A DNA stretch of 64,000 bases from NCBI RefSeq assembly GCF_027111295.1, contig NZ_CP114287.1:1302001-1366000 (forward strand), read 5' to 3'. Under the pieces are notes generated by a model. It was not told the DNA's origin. It did not search any database and saw nothing but the letters and a program-made list of their open reading frames with translations. The stretch comes from Flavobacterium gelatinilyticum (GTDB lineage Bacteria > Bacteroidota > Bacteroidia > Flavobacteriales > Flavobacteriaceae). Positions 51,287 through 59,083 of the stretch are shown in pieces; within the stretch, counting starts at the first letter, position 1; every line of letters begins with the position of its first letter. The translations under genes were made by a program, and so were the position numbers.

Positions 51287-52105
51287 ATGAACTTACAGCA
51301 TATTCCACAAATCAAGCATACTGAGAGCGGGAATTTCTTTTTATTGGCGGGTCCCTGCGCTATTGAAGGAGAAGAAATGGCTCTTAGAATTGCTGAGAAA
51401 TTAGTTGGTATTACCAACGATCTTCAAATCCCTTATGTATTTAAAGGATCTTTTAAAAAAGCAAACCGTTCGAGAATTGACAGTTTCTCTGGAATTGGAG
51501 ACGAAAAAGCTTTAAAAATTTTAAGAAAAGTTTCTGAAACTTTCCATGTGCCAACAGTTACGGATATTCACACAAACGAGGATGCTGAAAAAGCAGCTCA
51601 ATATGTTGATGTTTTACAAATTCCTGCATTTTTAGTTCGTCAGACTGATTTAGTTGTGGCAGCTGCTAATACCGGAAAAACAGTTAACCTGAAAAAAGGA
51701 CAATTTATGAGCCCTGAAAGCATGAAACATGCTGTACAGAAAGTCTTAGACTGTAACAATGAGAATGTTATGGTTACAGACCGTGGTACTATGTTTGGTT
51801 ATCAGGACATGATTGTCGATTTTAGAGGAATCCCTACTATGCAGCAATATGCTTCTACGGTTCTGGATGTTACGCATTCGCTGCAGCAGCCAAACCAGAC
51901 AGCAGGAGTTACAGGAGGAAGACCGGATATGATCGAAACGGTAGCCAAAGCTGGTATTGCAGTTGGTGTAGACGGTATATTTATTGAAACGCATTTCGAT
52001 CCTGCAAATGCAAAAAGTGATGGCGCTAACATGCTTCATTTAGATTACTTCGAAGGTTTAATGAAGAAATTAGTAGCTATTAGAAAAACAGTTAACTCAT
52101 TCTAA
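51287..52105 (+). CDS. kdsA: 3-deoxy-8-phosphooctulonate synthase (KDO-8-P synthase)
   Basis: The 272-residue protein condenses arabinose 5-phosphate with phosphoenolpyruvate to KDO-8-phosphate for lipopolysaccharide core. Motifs: LAGPCAIEGEEMALRIAEKL, FKGSFKKANRSRIDSFSGIG (about residues 53-72), TDIHTNEDA, LQIPAFLVRQTDLVVAAA, NLKKGQFMSPESMK, TDRGTMFGYQDMIVDFRG and ETHFDPANAKSDGANML. The start is set at the ATG rather than an upstream TTG because of the -7 box. An outer-membrane protein gene follows after 21 bp. Confidence 0.97.
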   Translation: MNLQHIPQIKHTESGNFFLLAGPCAIEGEEMALRIAEKLVGITNDLQIPYVFKGSFKKANRSRIDSFSGIGDEKALKILRKVSETFHVPTVTDIHTNEDAEKAAQYVDVLQIPAFLVRQTDLVVAAANTGKTVNLKKGQFMSPESMKHAVQKVLDCNNENVMVTDRGTMFGYQDMIVDFRGIPTMQQYASTVLDVTHSLQQPNQTAGVTGGRPDMIETVAKAGIAVGVDGIFIETHFDPANAKSDGANMLHLDYFEGLMKKLVAIRKTVNSF

Positions 52106-52126
52106 TAATTATAATACTCAAGTTCT

Positions 52127-52984
52127 TTGAAAACAAAATTTTTATTTTTCTTTCTGGCTTGTGTTTCTTTAAACACATTTGCCCAGGAGGAAATCGAAGT
52201 ACAAAAATACACTGCGCATAATAAAGGAAAATTCTTTGTTTCGTGGGGTGGTAACAGAGAAAGTTATTCAAAATCTGATGTAACTTTTAAAGGGAAAGAT
52301 TACAACTTTACAGTTGAAAACATGAGAGCTCATGATAAACCAAAAGGATGGCACATAGATTACATCAATCCGGTTAACATGACTATTCCACAGACAAATT
52401 TAAAGATTGGTTATTTTGTGAGCGATCATTACAGTGTTGCCATTGGTGTTGACCACATGAAATATGTGATGACGCAGAACCAGACAGCGAATGTTACCGG
52501 AAGAATTAATTTACCGGAAGGTGCGCCTGGAGCGGTTTACAACGGAGAGAATTACAACAAAACACCTGTTAACTTTACTGATGAAACATTCCTGACATAT
52601 GAGCACACAGATGGTTTGAACTATATTAATACTGAAATTGCAAGACATGACGATATTTCAAAACTGTTCAGACTGCCTAATACAGATAAATTTCAGATTA
52701 ATTTAGTTGAAGGTATCGGAGGCGGTGTTTTATATCCTAAAACCAATACAAAACTTTTAGGAAAAGAGCGTCATGATGATTTTCACATTTCCGGTTATGG
52801 TTTGTCTGCAAAAGCAGCTCTTAACTTAACTTTCTTTAAATATTTTTATATTCAGGGTGAATTAAAAGGAGGTTACATTGATATGCAGGATATTAAAACT
52901 ACTGTAAGCAATGAAGATAAGGCTTCTCAGCACTTTTTCTTTCTGCAGAGAATTCTTACTGTAGGAGGTATATTTAGAATATAA
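52127..52984 (+). CDS. Outer membrane beta-barrel protein, TTG start
   Basis: The 285-residue product is read from TTG because no in-frame ATG can supply the signal peptide MKTKFLFFFLACVSLNTFAQ, which is clear and ends in the usual FAQ. The mature part alternates in short amphipathic strands (KFFVSWGGNRESYSKSDVTF, LKIGYFVSDHYSVAIGVDHM) and ends in an aromatic/Arg strand (VGGIFRI), as expected of a small barrel. I do not know the family. It follows kdsA by 21 bp and probably shares its transcript, ending at the hairpin at 53006-53040. Confidence 0.75.
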   Translation: MKTKFLFFFLACVSLNTFAQEEIEVQKYTAHNKGKFFVSWGGNRESYSKSDVTFKGKDYNFTVENMRAHDKPKGWHIDYINPVNMTIPQTNLKIGYFVSDHYSVAIGVDHMKYVMTQNQTANVTGRINLPEGAPGAVYNGENYNKTPVNFTDETFLTYEHTDGLNYINTEIARHDDISKLFRLPNTDKFQINLVEGIGGGVLYPKTNTKLLGKERHDDFHISGYGLSAKAALNLTFFKYFYIQGELKGGYIDMQDIKTTVSNEDKASQHFFFLQRILTVGGIFRI

Positions 52985-53005
52985 TGTATTGAAAAATATA
53001 TTTAC

Positions 53006-53040
53006 AAAAATAGCTGTCATTTTATTTGGCAGCTATTTTT
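53006..53040 (+). terminator. Terminator after kdsA and the barrel protein gene
   Basis: An 11-bp stem AAAAATAGCTG / CAGCTATTTTT with a 13-base interior, then a T run, 22 bp after the stop. It lies inside the extended open frame of the next gene, which argues for that gene's ATG at 53085. Confidence 0.8.
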
Positions 53041-53084
53041 TTTATTATTTACTTTGCAACTCAAAGTACTTTAATATATGCTTT

Positions 53085-53759
53085 ATGAAAACTAAAAAAT
53101 ACCTGTTTCCGCTTATCACTTTCATCCTTAGTTTTGGATGTGCTTTATTTGTGGCTGTAAAAGTTTTTCCAAATAATCCGTTTACAGGAAATAAGCAGGA
53201 AAAGACTGCTGCAAGTAAGTTTAAAGATGGTGACATTATTTTTCAAACCTCAGAATCAAAACAATGTGAAGCAGTTCGTATTGCTACGAATTCCAAATTT
53301 TCGCATTGCGGCATTATTTACGATATAAACGGGAAATGGTTTGTTTTTGAAGCGGTACAGCCTGTTAAACTAACGCCTGTTGAAGACTGGATCAAACACG
53401 GAAAAGGAAGTAAATATGTGGTGAAAAGATTAAAAAATGACAGCGTTTTAAATCCGGAAGTTTTACAGAAGATGAAAAACTACAGCCAGCAGTTTGACGG
53501 TAAAGAATATGATGCGTATTTTGAATGGACAGACAACAGAATCTATTGTTCTGAATTAGTATGGAAGATTTATAAAAATGCCGCAGGAATCGAACTTTCG
53601 AAATTGCGTGAAATGAAAGAATTTAATTTAAATGATCCGAGAGTTCAGAAAATACTAAAAGAGCGTTACGGAAATAACATTCCGTTAGATGAAAAAGTCG
53701 TTGCTCCTTCTGATCTTGCCGATTCTAATTTACTTAAAACTATATCTGACAATTATTAA
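53085..53759 (+). CDS. YiiX/YebB-like N1pC/P60-superfamily cysteine hydrolase
   Basis: From the ATG the product is 224 residues with an N-terminal membrane anchor or signal (about 6-28). The catalytic layout is the circularly permuted papain fold of YiiX: GDIIFQTSESKQCEAVRIAT, then NSKFSHCGIIYDI with the catalytic His, and later DNRIYCSELVWKIYKNA with the catalytic Cys. Members act on lipids or peptidoglycan-linked amides; YiiX substrate is not settled. A TTG-started extension would run through a terminator and was rejected. Confidence 0.87.
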   Translation: MKTKKYLFPLITFILSFGCALFVAVKVFPNNPFTGNKQEKTAASKFKDGDIIFQTSESKQCEAVRIATNSKFSHCGIIYDINGKWFVFEAVQPVKLTPVEDWIKHGKGSKYVVKRLKNDSVLNPEVLQKMKNYSQQFDGKEYDAYFEWTDNRIYCSELVWKIYKNAAGIELSKLREMKEFNLNDPRVQKILKERYGNNIPLDEKVVAPSDLADSNLLKTISDNY

Positions 53760-53769
53760 TTTAATGAAA

Positions 53770-53798
53770 TGCCGGTTCATTCTTATTGCCGGCTTTTT
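53770..53798 (+). terminator. Weak terminator after the YiiX-like gene
   Basis: A 5-bp GC-rich stem GCCGG / CCGGC with a 13-base loop, followed by TTTTTAT. Confidence 0.55.
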
Positions 53799-53847
53799 AT
53801 TTACTTTTTTACTTTGAATTTCAAAGAACTTTTTTAAAAAGCATTTT

Positions 53848-54300
53848 ATGAGAGATTTTTTAATTGAGAAATTGTATGAATGTTCTAAACAGCCGTATCA
53901 AAAATACTTCAAAAAGAATACACCCTGGAATATTGATAAAACGGCTTTGATGAATTATCCTGAAGAAAGCTTGGGATACGGTTTAGGAAATTTTCTATTT
54001 AAAAATCATTTTGACATTCAGGAAAAACTGGAGGATCATGACATCATTCATGTATTGACCAATACCGGAATTACAGTTTATGAAGAAATCGGGATGCAGT
54101 ATTATCTGCTTGGAAACGGAAAGAAAAGCCTGTATCTGTTTATGGTTATTTTATCCGGAACCCTGTTTTACCCTAAAAGAATTAACTATTTCATTGAGCA
54201 GTACAAAAGAGGAAAACAGGCGCATTCTTTTCATTATCTGGATTTCTCTAAAATGCTTTTTATATCTGTCAGTACTATTCAACAATCTTTTAATATTTAA
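53848..54300 (+). CDS. COQ4-like protein
   Basis: The 150-residue protein carries the COQ4 metal-binding signature HDxxH-x11-E exactly: HDIIH followed by VLTNTGITVYE and a glutamate (about residues 61-77). The flanks fit the family too: LGNFLFKN before it, EIGMQYYLLGNGKKSLYLFM after it. COQ4 acts in ubiquinone ring modification in eukaryotes and some bacteria. Flavobacteria use menaquinone as far as is known, so the role here must differ or is unknown. A small membrane-protein gene follows 5 bp later. The protein is shorter than eukaryotic COQ4 but covers the helical core. Confidence 0.78.
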   Translation: MRDFLIEKLYECSKQPYQKYFKKNTPWNIDKTALMNYPEESLGYGLGNFLFKNHFDIQEKLEDHDIIHVLTNTGITVYEEIGMQYYLLGNGKKSLYLFMVILSGTLFYPKRINYFIEQYKRGKQAHSFHYLDFSKMLFISVSTIQQSFNI

Positions 54301-54305
54301 AAATC

Positions 54306-54608
54306 ATGAAAACGATTCACAAATCTTTTGAAGAAAAACAATCTCTTGAATTAGCAGCGGGCACATTTATCATCAGTACCCTTTTGTTTGCATTTTATAT
54401 TATTTCTAATGAAAGTCCGACTGTTTTAATCATTGCGTGGCCTTTTGCTCTGTCTGCAATAATTGTAAATTCTATAATGTTATTTCATCTGACAGAACGA
54501 TTTATTCATCTGCCTCAACAACGAAAAGATATTGGTTTTAAGATTCTAATGCTCATTTCGAATATTCCGGTTACGCTTTTGTATTATCTGGTTGTAATGA
54601 AGCTTTAA
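54306..54608 (+). CDS. Small membrane protein paired with the COQ4-like gene
   Basis: The 100-residue protein has three hydrophobic segments (about residues 17-34, 39-58 and 78-97) with basic and His-rich loops (FHLTERFIHLPQQRKDIG). It starts 5 bp after the COQ4-like gene and shares its direction, so the two are probably cotranscribed. I do not recognise a family. A hairpin at 54648-54679 ends the transcript. Confidence 0.7.
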   Translation: MKTIHKSFEEKQSLELAAGTFIISTLLFAFYIISNESPTVLIIAWPFALSAIIVNSIMLFHLTERFIHLPQQRKDIGFKILMLISNIPVTLLYYLVVMKL

Positions 54609-54647
54609 TTCTTCTTTTACACATTGTATTTAGATAACTTTTAGAAC

Positions 54648-54679
54648 AAAAAAAGCTGCAAGTAAACCTGCAGCTTTTT
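54648..54679. terminator. Bidirectional terminator between convergent genes
   Basis: A stem AAAAAGCTGCA / TGCAGCTTTTT with loop AGTAAACC. It lies between the small membrane-protein gene and the convergent M28 peptidase gene, with A and T runs suiting both directions. Confidence 0.85.
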
Positions 54680-54702
54680 AGAATATTTTGTATTTTAAAA
54701 TT

Positions 54703-56094
54703 TTAATTTGAAGTTGGAAGCGTAATTCCGTTTTGATCAATTAAATACATTAACGTAGTCATTGTAGCCGCTCCCAATTCAAGCTCTCTTTTGTTGATAG
54801 CATCAAATTTATCGTTTGCTGCGTGGTGGTAATCAAAATAACGCTGTGAATCTGGTTTTAAACCTGCTTTAACAATCGCTTGTGAGGTTAAATGACTGAT
54901 ATCTGAACCTGCATGTCCAATTGTAAAACTGTGTACTAAGTAAGGTTCAAAAAGATCCTTATATCCTTGTATTTTTTTCAGGTTTGCATCATCAGCTTCA
55001 ATAGAGAATCCTCTGGGAGAAAATCCTCCTGAATCACTTTCCAGAGCAAAAATGTGGTTCTCTTTATTTTGTTTTGAAACTTCTTCGTATTTGGCACCGC
55101 CTTTTCCTCCGTTTTCTTCATTCATAAATAATACAACGCGAATTGTATTTTTAGGTTTGTAGTTCAGGTTTTTAAGAATACGAAGTACTTCCATACTCTG
55201 CACCACTCCTGCTCCATCATCATGCGAACCATCTGCTAAATCCCAAGAATCTAAGTGTCCGCCCACAACCATAATGTTTTGAGGAGTTACCGTTCCGGTT
55301 AATTCACCAATTACGTTGTATGATAATGCATCTGGCAGAGTCTGGCAGGATTGTTTGAAATAAAATTTTAAAGCCGGATTTACTTTTAAAGATTTGCTTA
55401 ATAATTCAGCCCCGTTTGTACTGATCGCTGCGGTTGGAATGTACTCTTCTTTTGGCAGATCGCCATAACTCTGTGCTCCTGTATGAGGAAAATCATCTAA
55501 GCGTAAATTCATTGAGCGAACAATTGTTCCTACAGCGCCCAGTTTTGCCGCTTCTTTTGCTCCTGCATATCTTTGGTCAACACAAGCACCATACGATGTA
55601 AATGTTTCTATATTTTCAGGATTCATTGGTCTGTTGTAAAACACAATTTTACCTTTTACTTTATCAGCTCCTAATTCGGCTAATTCTTTAATTCCCTGAA
55701 CTTCTATTACCTCAGCAGTCAGACCTGTTTTTGGCGTAGCAACAGAACCTCCTAATGCACAGATTGGCACATTGGTTTTTACTTTTCCGTCTAATAGATA
55801 AGCCGTTTCTTTTTCGCCGCGAACCCAGTGAGGAACCATAACTTCCTGAAGATATACTTTATCTAAACCAAGATTTTCTAATTGTCTTTTAGTGTATTCT
55901 ACAGCTTCTGCAGCACCTTTAGATCCAGATAATCGGCTTCCGATATCGTTAGATAAATACTCCAGCCAGGAATAACATTTGGCTTCGGTTAAGGCTTTTT
56001 TGTAAAATAATTTAATGTTTTTTTCATCATTTGACTGAGCAAAAGATGTCAATCCGTTTAAAACCAGAGCAGTTAAAAGAATCGTTTTTTTCAT
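54703..56094 (-). CDS. M28-family zinc aminopeptidase/carboxypeptidase, secreted
   Basis: The 463-residue protein has a signal peptide ending SFAQS (about residue 20). A PA-like insertion (about 110-260) precedes the M28 catalytic domain: MVVGGHLDSWDLADGSHDDG with the first zinc His and the bridging Asp, NEENGGKGG with the catalytic Glu pair, ESDSGGFSPRG, and a late His in YHHAANDKFD. Carboxypeptidase-Q-like M28B enzymes share this layout. It cleaves N- or C-terminal residues of peptides outside the cytoplasm. It follows a terminated GH43 gene and has its own end hairpin. Confidence 0.9.
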   Translation of the reverse strand: MKKTILLTALVLNGLTSFAQSNDEKNIKLFYKKALTEAKCYSWLEYLSNDIGSRLSGSKGAAEAVEYTKRQLENLGLDKVYLQEVMVPHWVRGEKETAYLLDGKVKTNVPICALGGSVATPKTGLTAEVIEVQGIKELAELGADKVKGKIVFYNRPMNPENIETFTSYGACVDQRYAGAKEAAKLGAVGTIVRSMNLRLDDFPHTGAQSYGDLPKEEYIPTAAISTNGAELLSKSLKVNPALKFYFKQSCQTLPDALSYNVIGELTGTVTPQNIMVVGGHLDSWDLADGSHDDGAGVVQSMEVLRILKNLNYKPKNTIRVVLFMNEENGGKGGAKYEEVSKQNKENHIFALESDSGGFSPRGFSIEADDANLKKIQGYKDLFEPYLVHSFTIGHAGSDISHLTSQAIVKAGLKPDSQRYFDYHHAANDKFDAINKRELELGAATMTTLMYLIDQNGITLPTSN

Positions 56095-56165
56095 AGTTTT
56101 TATAACATTTTGGGTTATGTTCCGCTTTTTGGGTTACCTCACAAAGAAACAAAATTTCTTACGAA

Positions 56166-56185
56166 CTGTCGAAGTTTTTCGACAG
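56166..56185. repeat. Short perfect hairpin in the leader of the M28 gene
   Basis: CTGTCGAA / TTCGACAG, 8 bp with loop GTTT, about 72 bp upstream of the M28 start codon and next to the GH43 terminator. It has no adjacent T run, so it is not an obvious terminator. Confidence 0.45.
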
Positions 56186-56197
56186 CCATTTCACAAA

Positions 56198-56241
56198 AAA
56201 AGCTCTAATTGCAGATTCTTCAATTTGCAATTAGAGCTTTT
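56198..56241 (-). terminator. Terminator after the GH43 gene
   Basis: A 16-bp perfect stem AAAAGCTCTAATTGCA (56198-56213) / TGCAATTAGAGCTTTT (56226-56241), 20 bp past the GH43 stop, with a following T run on the minus strand. Confidence 0.88.
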
Positions 56242-56261
56242 ATACATTTATCAAATAAAAT

Positions 56262-58184
56262 TTATTTTACTTCGATAATCTTATTTTTAACGCCAATTCC
56301 GTTTTCGTTAAAGGCTTCGATCGTAAAATAATATTTTGTGCCTTTGTCAAGACCTCTAAAATCATACGTATTGTCTCCATACACCATAATGCTGTTGTAC
56401 AACTTATCAGGCGTAATTCCGTAATAAATATTATATCCTACAGCATCATTTTGTTTCTTCCATGAAATCATAGCATTTCTAGAATCGGTTTTGTTTCTGT
56501 CTACTTTAAATGCCGAAACTGCTTTTGGTTTTTCGGATAATCCATTTCCAAAAACCCTGAAATCTGAAATTGCAAACAATCCTGATGCATTATGAATGTT
56601 TTCCATCTTGATATAACGTGCTTTGATTGATTTTGTAAGTTCTACATAATCGTGCGGTGCATCTTTATCGTTTCTAGATTTGTCTACAACCAATGTCCAG
56701 TTTACAGCATCATCAGACATGAATATTTTGTATTGGTAATAAATATCCATTGCTTTATTAAACTGCGTGGCTTTATGATCGGCGTAATTGATTTGAAGTG
56801 CATTGATTTCCATTTGTCTTCCTAAATCCATCTGAAGCCATTCGCCGGGATTGCTTGTTTTTGCAGACCAGTAGGTTTGAATGTTTTCATCGGTTAAATT
56901 CTCAGGTCCGTAACAGAATTTTTCATAGACTTTTTTCCCTCCGTTATCCATTCGGTGCGTTTCTACTTCCATGCATTCTTCAGAAGAAGAAACGGTTACA
57001 GGTTTTTTATATGAAAGTAACATCCATCCAGATGAAGCTCCTTTTGTCTGATCGCGCTGGCTTGTTGGTAATACAATTGGAAAATCACCGTAAGCTGTAA
57101 TAGAATACATTACATCATCTTTATCAAATCCGGCAGGAAACATATCGATACGACGCTCAAAACGGTCTTTAATCGAAATTTTACACGTTCCTGTATTCCA
57201 GTAATTTCCGTAATTATCTGCAAAGGTATTTCCGTGTCCGGCTCCAATTACGAATCCGCCCGGTTTGTATGACATCGGGTTGTGTTTTTGATAGGTAAAT
57301 GGCCCTAACGGATTATCGCCAACATGAACACCATTTGCATATCCTTTAAATTCAGTTGCCGGTGCACCGTACTGCATATAATATTTTCCGTTGTGTTTGG
57401 TCATCCAGGCGCCTTCAATAAAATTGCCCCACGGTGCAGGTTCCATGTCATTGTTTGGACCAAAACGTTCCCATCCGTGTGCAGAAGGATCAAGAATCGC
57501 TACTTCTTTAATTTGTCCATAAGGTTTTTGAATATCTTCTACCTCTGTAGCTTTGTACAATGCTGCATAATCAGCCTGATTTCCTTTTGGAAGCCATGTA
57601 TTGTAGTCAACCTCAACTCCCACTAAGGGTAATTTTCCGCTGGAACCGTAATACATGTAGACTTTTTTGTCATCATCCTGAAAAATAGCAGGATCCCAGG
57701 TTGGCAGCATAGCTTTGTCTACATGACGTGTCCATCTTCCTGATTTTGGATCGGCTGTTTTCCAGATTGGATGATCTCTTTTCCAGGTTGAACCTACGTA
57801 AAACAAAGTATCATTTACCACCCACGCTGCAGGAGCACACTGATCATCGTCTCCCGGTTCTCTCTGGAAACTTCCGTAAACAAAATTCCAGTCAGACATG
57901 TCTTTACTCCAAAAGAAACCTGCCTGATTGGTTGCAAATAAATAATATTCATTCTTGTAGGTAATAATCACAGGATCTGCACTTGAACGGCGGGATTCCG
58001 GAATTCTGTTGTGATTATGGGTTGTATAATTATACCCAATATTAATTGGATTACAGTAGGTTGCTGCAGGTTTTGCAGGATCGAACCATTCGGTTTTTCC
58101 AATGGTTTTCTGTGCCAAAAGATTGTTAGCGGAAAGCACCAGCAATAAAATGGGAAGTGTAAGTTGTTTATATATTTTTTTCAT
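56262..58184 (-). CDS. Family 43 glycoside hydrolase with discoidin-like and fibronectin III domains
   Basis: The 640-residue protein has a signal peptide ending NLLAQ (about residue 24). The five-bladed GH43 propeller shows its three catalytic carboxylates: SADPVIITYKNEYYLF, WDPAIFQDDDKKVYMYYG and NFIEGAWMTKHNGKYYMQYG. An F5/8-type discoidin (CBM32-like) domain follows (about 400-545, GEWLQMDLGRQMEINALQIN), then a fibronectin III domain (about 550-640, YFTIEAFNENG). GH43 enzymes cut arabinose, xylose or galactose linkages; substrate here is not determinable. It is 28 bp after the phosphodiesterase gene. Confidence 0.9.
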   Translation of the reverse strand: MKKIYKQLTLPILLLVLSANNLLAQKTIGKTEWFDPAKPAATYCNPINIGYNYTTHNHNRIPESRRSSADPVIITYKNEYYLFATNQAGFFWSKDMSDWNFVYGSFQREPGDDDQCAPAAWVVNDTLFYVGSTWKRDHPIWKTADPKSGRWTRHVDKAMLPTWDPAIFQDDDKKVYMYYGSSGKLPLVGVEVDYNTWLPKGNQADYAALYKATEVEDIQKPYGQIKEVAILDPSAHGWERFGPNNDMEPAPWGNFIEGAWMTKHNGKYYMQYGAPATEFKGYANGVHVGDNPLGPFTYQKHNPMSYKPGGFVIGAGHGNTFADNYGNYWNTGTCKISIKDRFERRIDMFPAGFDKDDVMYSITAYGDFPIVLPTSQRDQTKGASSGWMLLSYKKPVTVSSSEECMEVETHRMDNGGKKVYEKFCYGPENLTDENIQTYWSAKTSNPGEWLQMDLGRQMEINALQINYADHKATQFNKAMDIYYQYKIFMSDDAVNWTLVVDKSRNDKDAPHDYVELTKSIKARYIKMENIHNASGLFAISDFRVFGNGLSEKPKAVSAFKVDRNKTDSRNAMISWKKQNDAVGYNIYYGITPDKLYNSIMVYGDNTYDFRGLDKGTKYYFTIEAFNENGIGVKNKIIEVK

Positions 58185-58212
58185 GGTAAGATTTTTTGTA
58201 AAGTCTGAAAGT

Positions 58213-58992
58213 CTATTTTTTCACTTTTAATCTTTCTTGTAAAAGTTCCGGTTCGTTTGTGGTAATGTAATTGAATTTGTGATCTATAAGCCAATCCATA
58301 TCTGAAGCTTCATTTACAGTCCAGGCGTTCAGGATAATTTTGTTGTCTTTGGCTTCTTTTATCCATTCCGGATGTTTTTTAAAAACCGAATAATGATAAT
58401 CAACGCCGTTAATTTTATCTGATTTTACTTCCTTTGGGGATTTATTTCCTTCTAAATACTGCAGAGAAGTTTTAGAATCTATCGATCTGATTTTTTTTAG
58501 GATATCATAATCAAAACTGATGTAGCAGGTATTTTTATCGGCTTTTAATTTTTTAATGGTTTCGACTGCTGCTACACCCGTTTTTTGTCCTCTTTCTTTA
58601 CTAATTTCCGAAGGTTTTATTTCGCAGACTAAAAGTGTGTGCTTGTTGTTTCGCTTCCCTTCTGAAATGTACTCATAAAGCGTTGGCAGTTTTTCTCCGT
58701 TTGAAAGTTTAAATTTTATCAAATCGGCATAATTGTTTTCTTCTATCAACAATTTGTTATAGTGTGCATCATGATTAATTACAAGCGAATCATCAGCCGT
58801 TCTCCAGACATCAAATTCTGAGCCCGGTAATTTTAAATCAATCGCGTGTCGTAAAGCTGCGATCGAATTTTCCGGAAGGTTATTTTTTTTCCATGCACCG
58901 CGATGGGCTACAATGGCGTTCTTTTGTGCATTACAGACAGAACAAATTATAAAAAACACAAAAACGGAACTAAATATTTTTAAAGTATTCAT
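58213..58992 (-). CDS. Secreted glycerophosphodiester phosphodiesterase family protein
   Basis: From the ATG at 58992 the product is 259 residues with a signal peptide (MNTLKIFSSVFVFFIICSVC). An upstream in-frame start would add 20 residues through the GH3 terminator zone and was rejected. The GDPD TIM-barrel motifs are AHRGAWKKNNLPENS (His and Arg), SEFDVWRTADDSLVINHDAH (catalytic acidic residues and His), LLVCEIKP and the final NAWTVNEASDMDWLI. Such enzymes split glycerophosphodiesters; some act on related sugar phosphodiesters. It probably forms a two-gene unit with the GH43 gene. Confidence 0.88.
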   Translation of the reverse strand: MNTLKIFSSVFVFFIICSVCNAQKNAIVAHRGAWKKNNLPENSIAALRHAIDLKLPGSEFDVWRTADDSLVINHDAHYNKLLIEENNYADLIKFKLSNGEKLPTLYEYISEGKRNNKHTLLVCEIKPSEISKERGQKTGVAAVETIKKLKADKNTCYISFDYDILKKIRSIDSKTSLQYLEGNKSPKEVKSDKINGVDYHYSVFKKHPEWIKEAKDNKIILNAWTVNEASDMDWLIDHKFNYITTNEPELLQERLKVKK

Positions 58993-59039
58993 ATTAATCG
59001 TAGTTAAAAAATTACAAAAAAGGCTCTTTATTTTAGAAA

Positions 59040-59065
59040 AAAAGCCCTCCAAACGAAGGGCTTTT
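59040..59065 (-). terminator. Terminator after the GH3 gene
   Basis: A 9-bp stem AAAAGCCCT / AGGGCTTTT with an 8-base loop, 18 bp past the GH3 stop, with flanking A and T runs. It splits the region into a LamG-glucoamylase-hydrolase-GH3 part and a GDPD-GH43 part. Confidence 0.8.
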
Positions 59066-59083
59066 CACTAATCAATAAACCAA

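Noticed and set aside
52989..53084. TTG-started extension of the YiiX-like protein
   Set aside because: It runs through a terminator hairpin (53006-53040), and the ATG at 53085 already gives a proper signal/anchor segment.
58993..59052. 20-residue extension of the phosphodiesterase
   Set aside because: It starts within the terminator region of the GH3 gene and precedes, rather than forms, the signal peptide.
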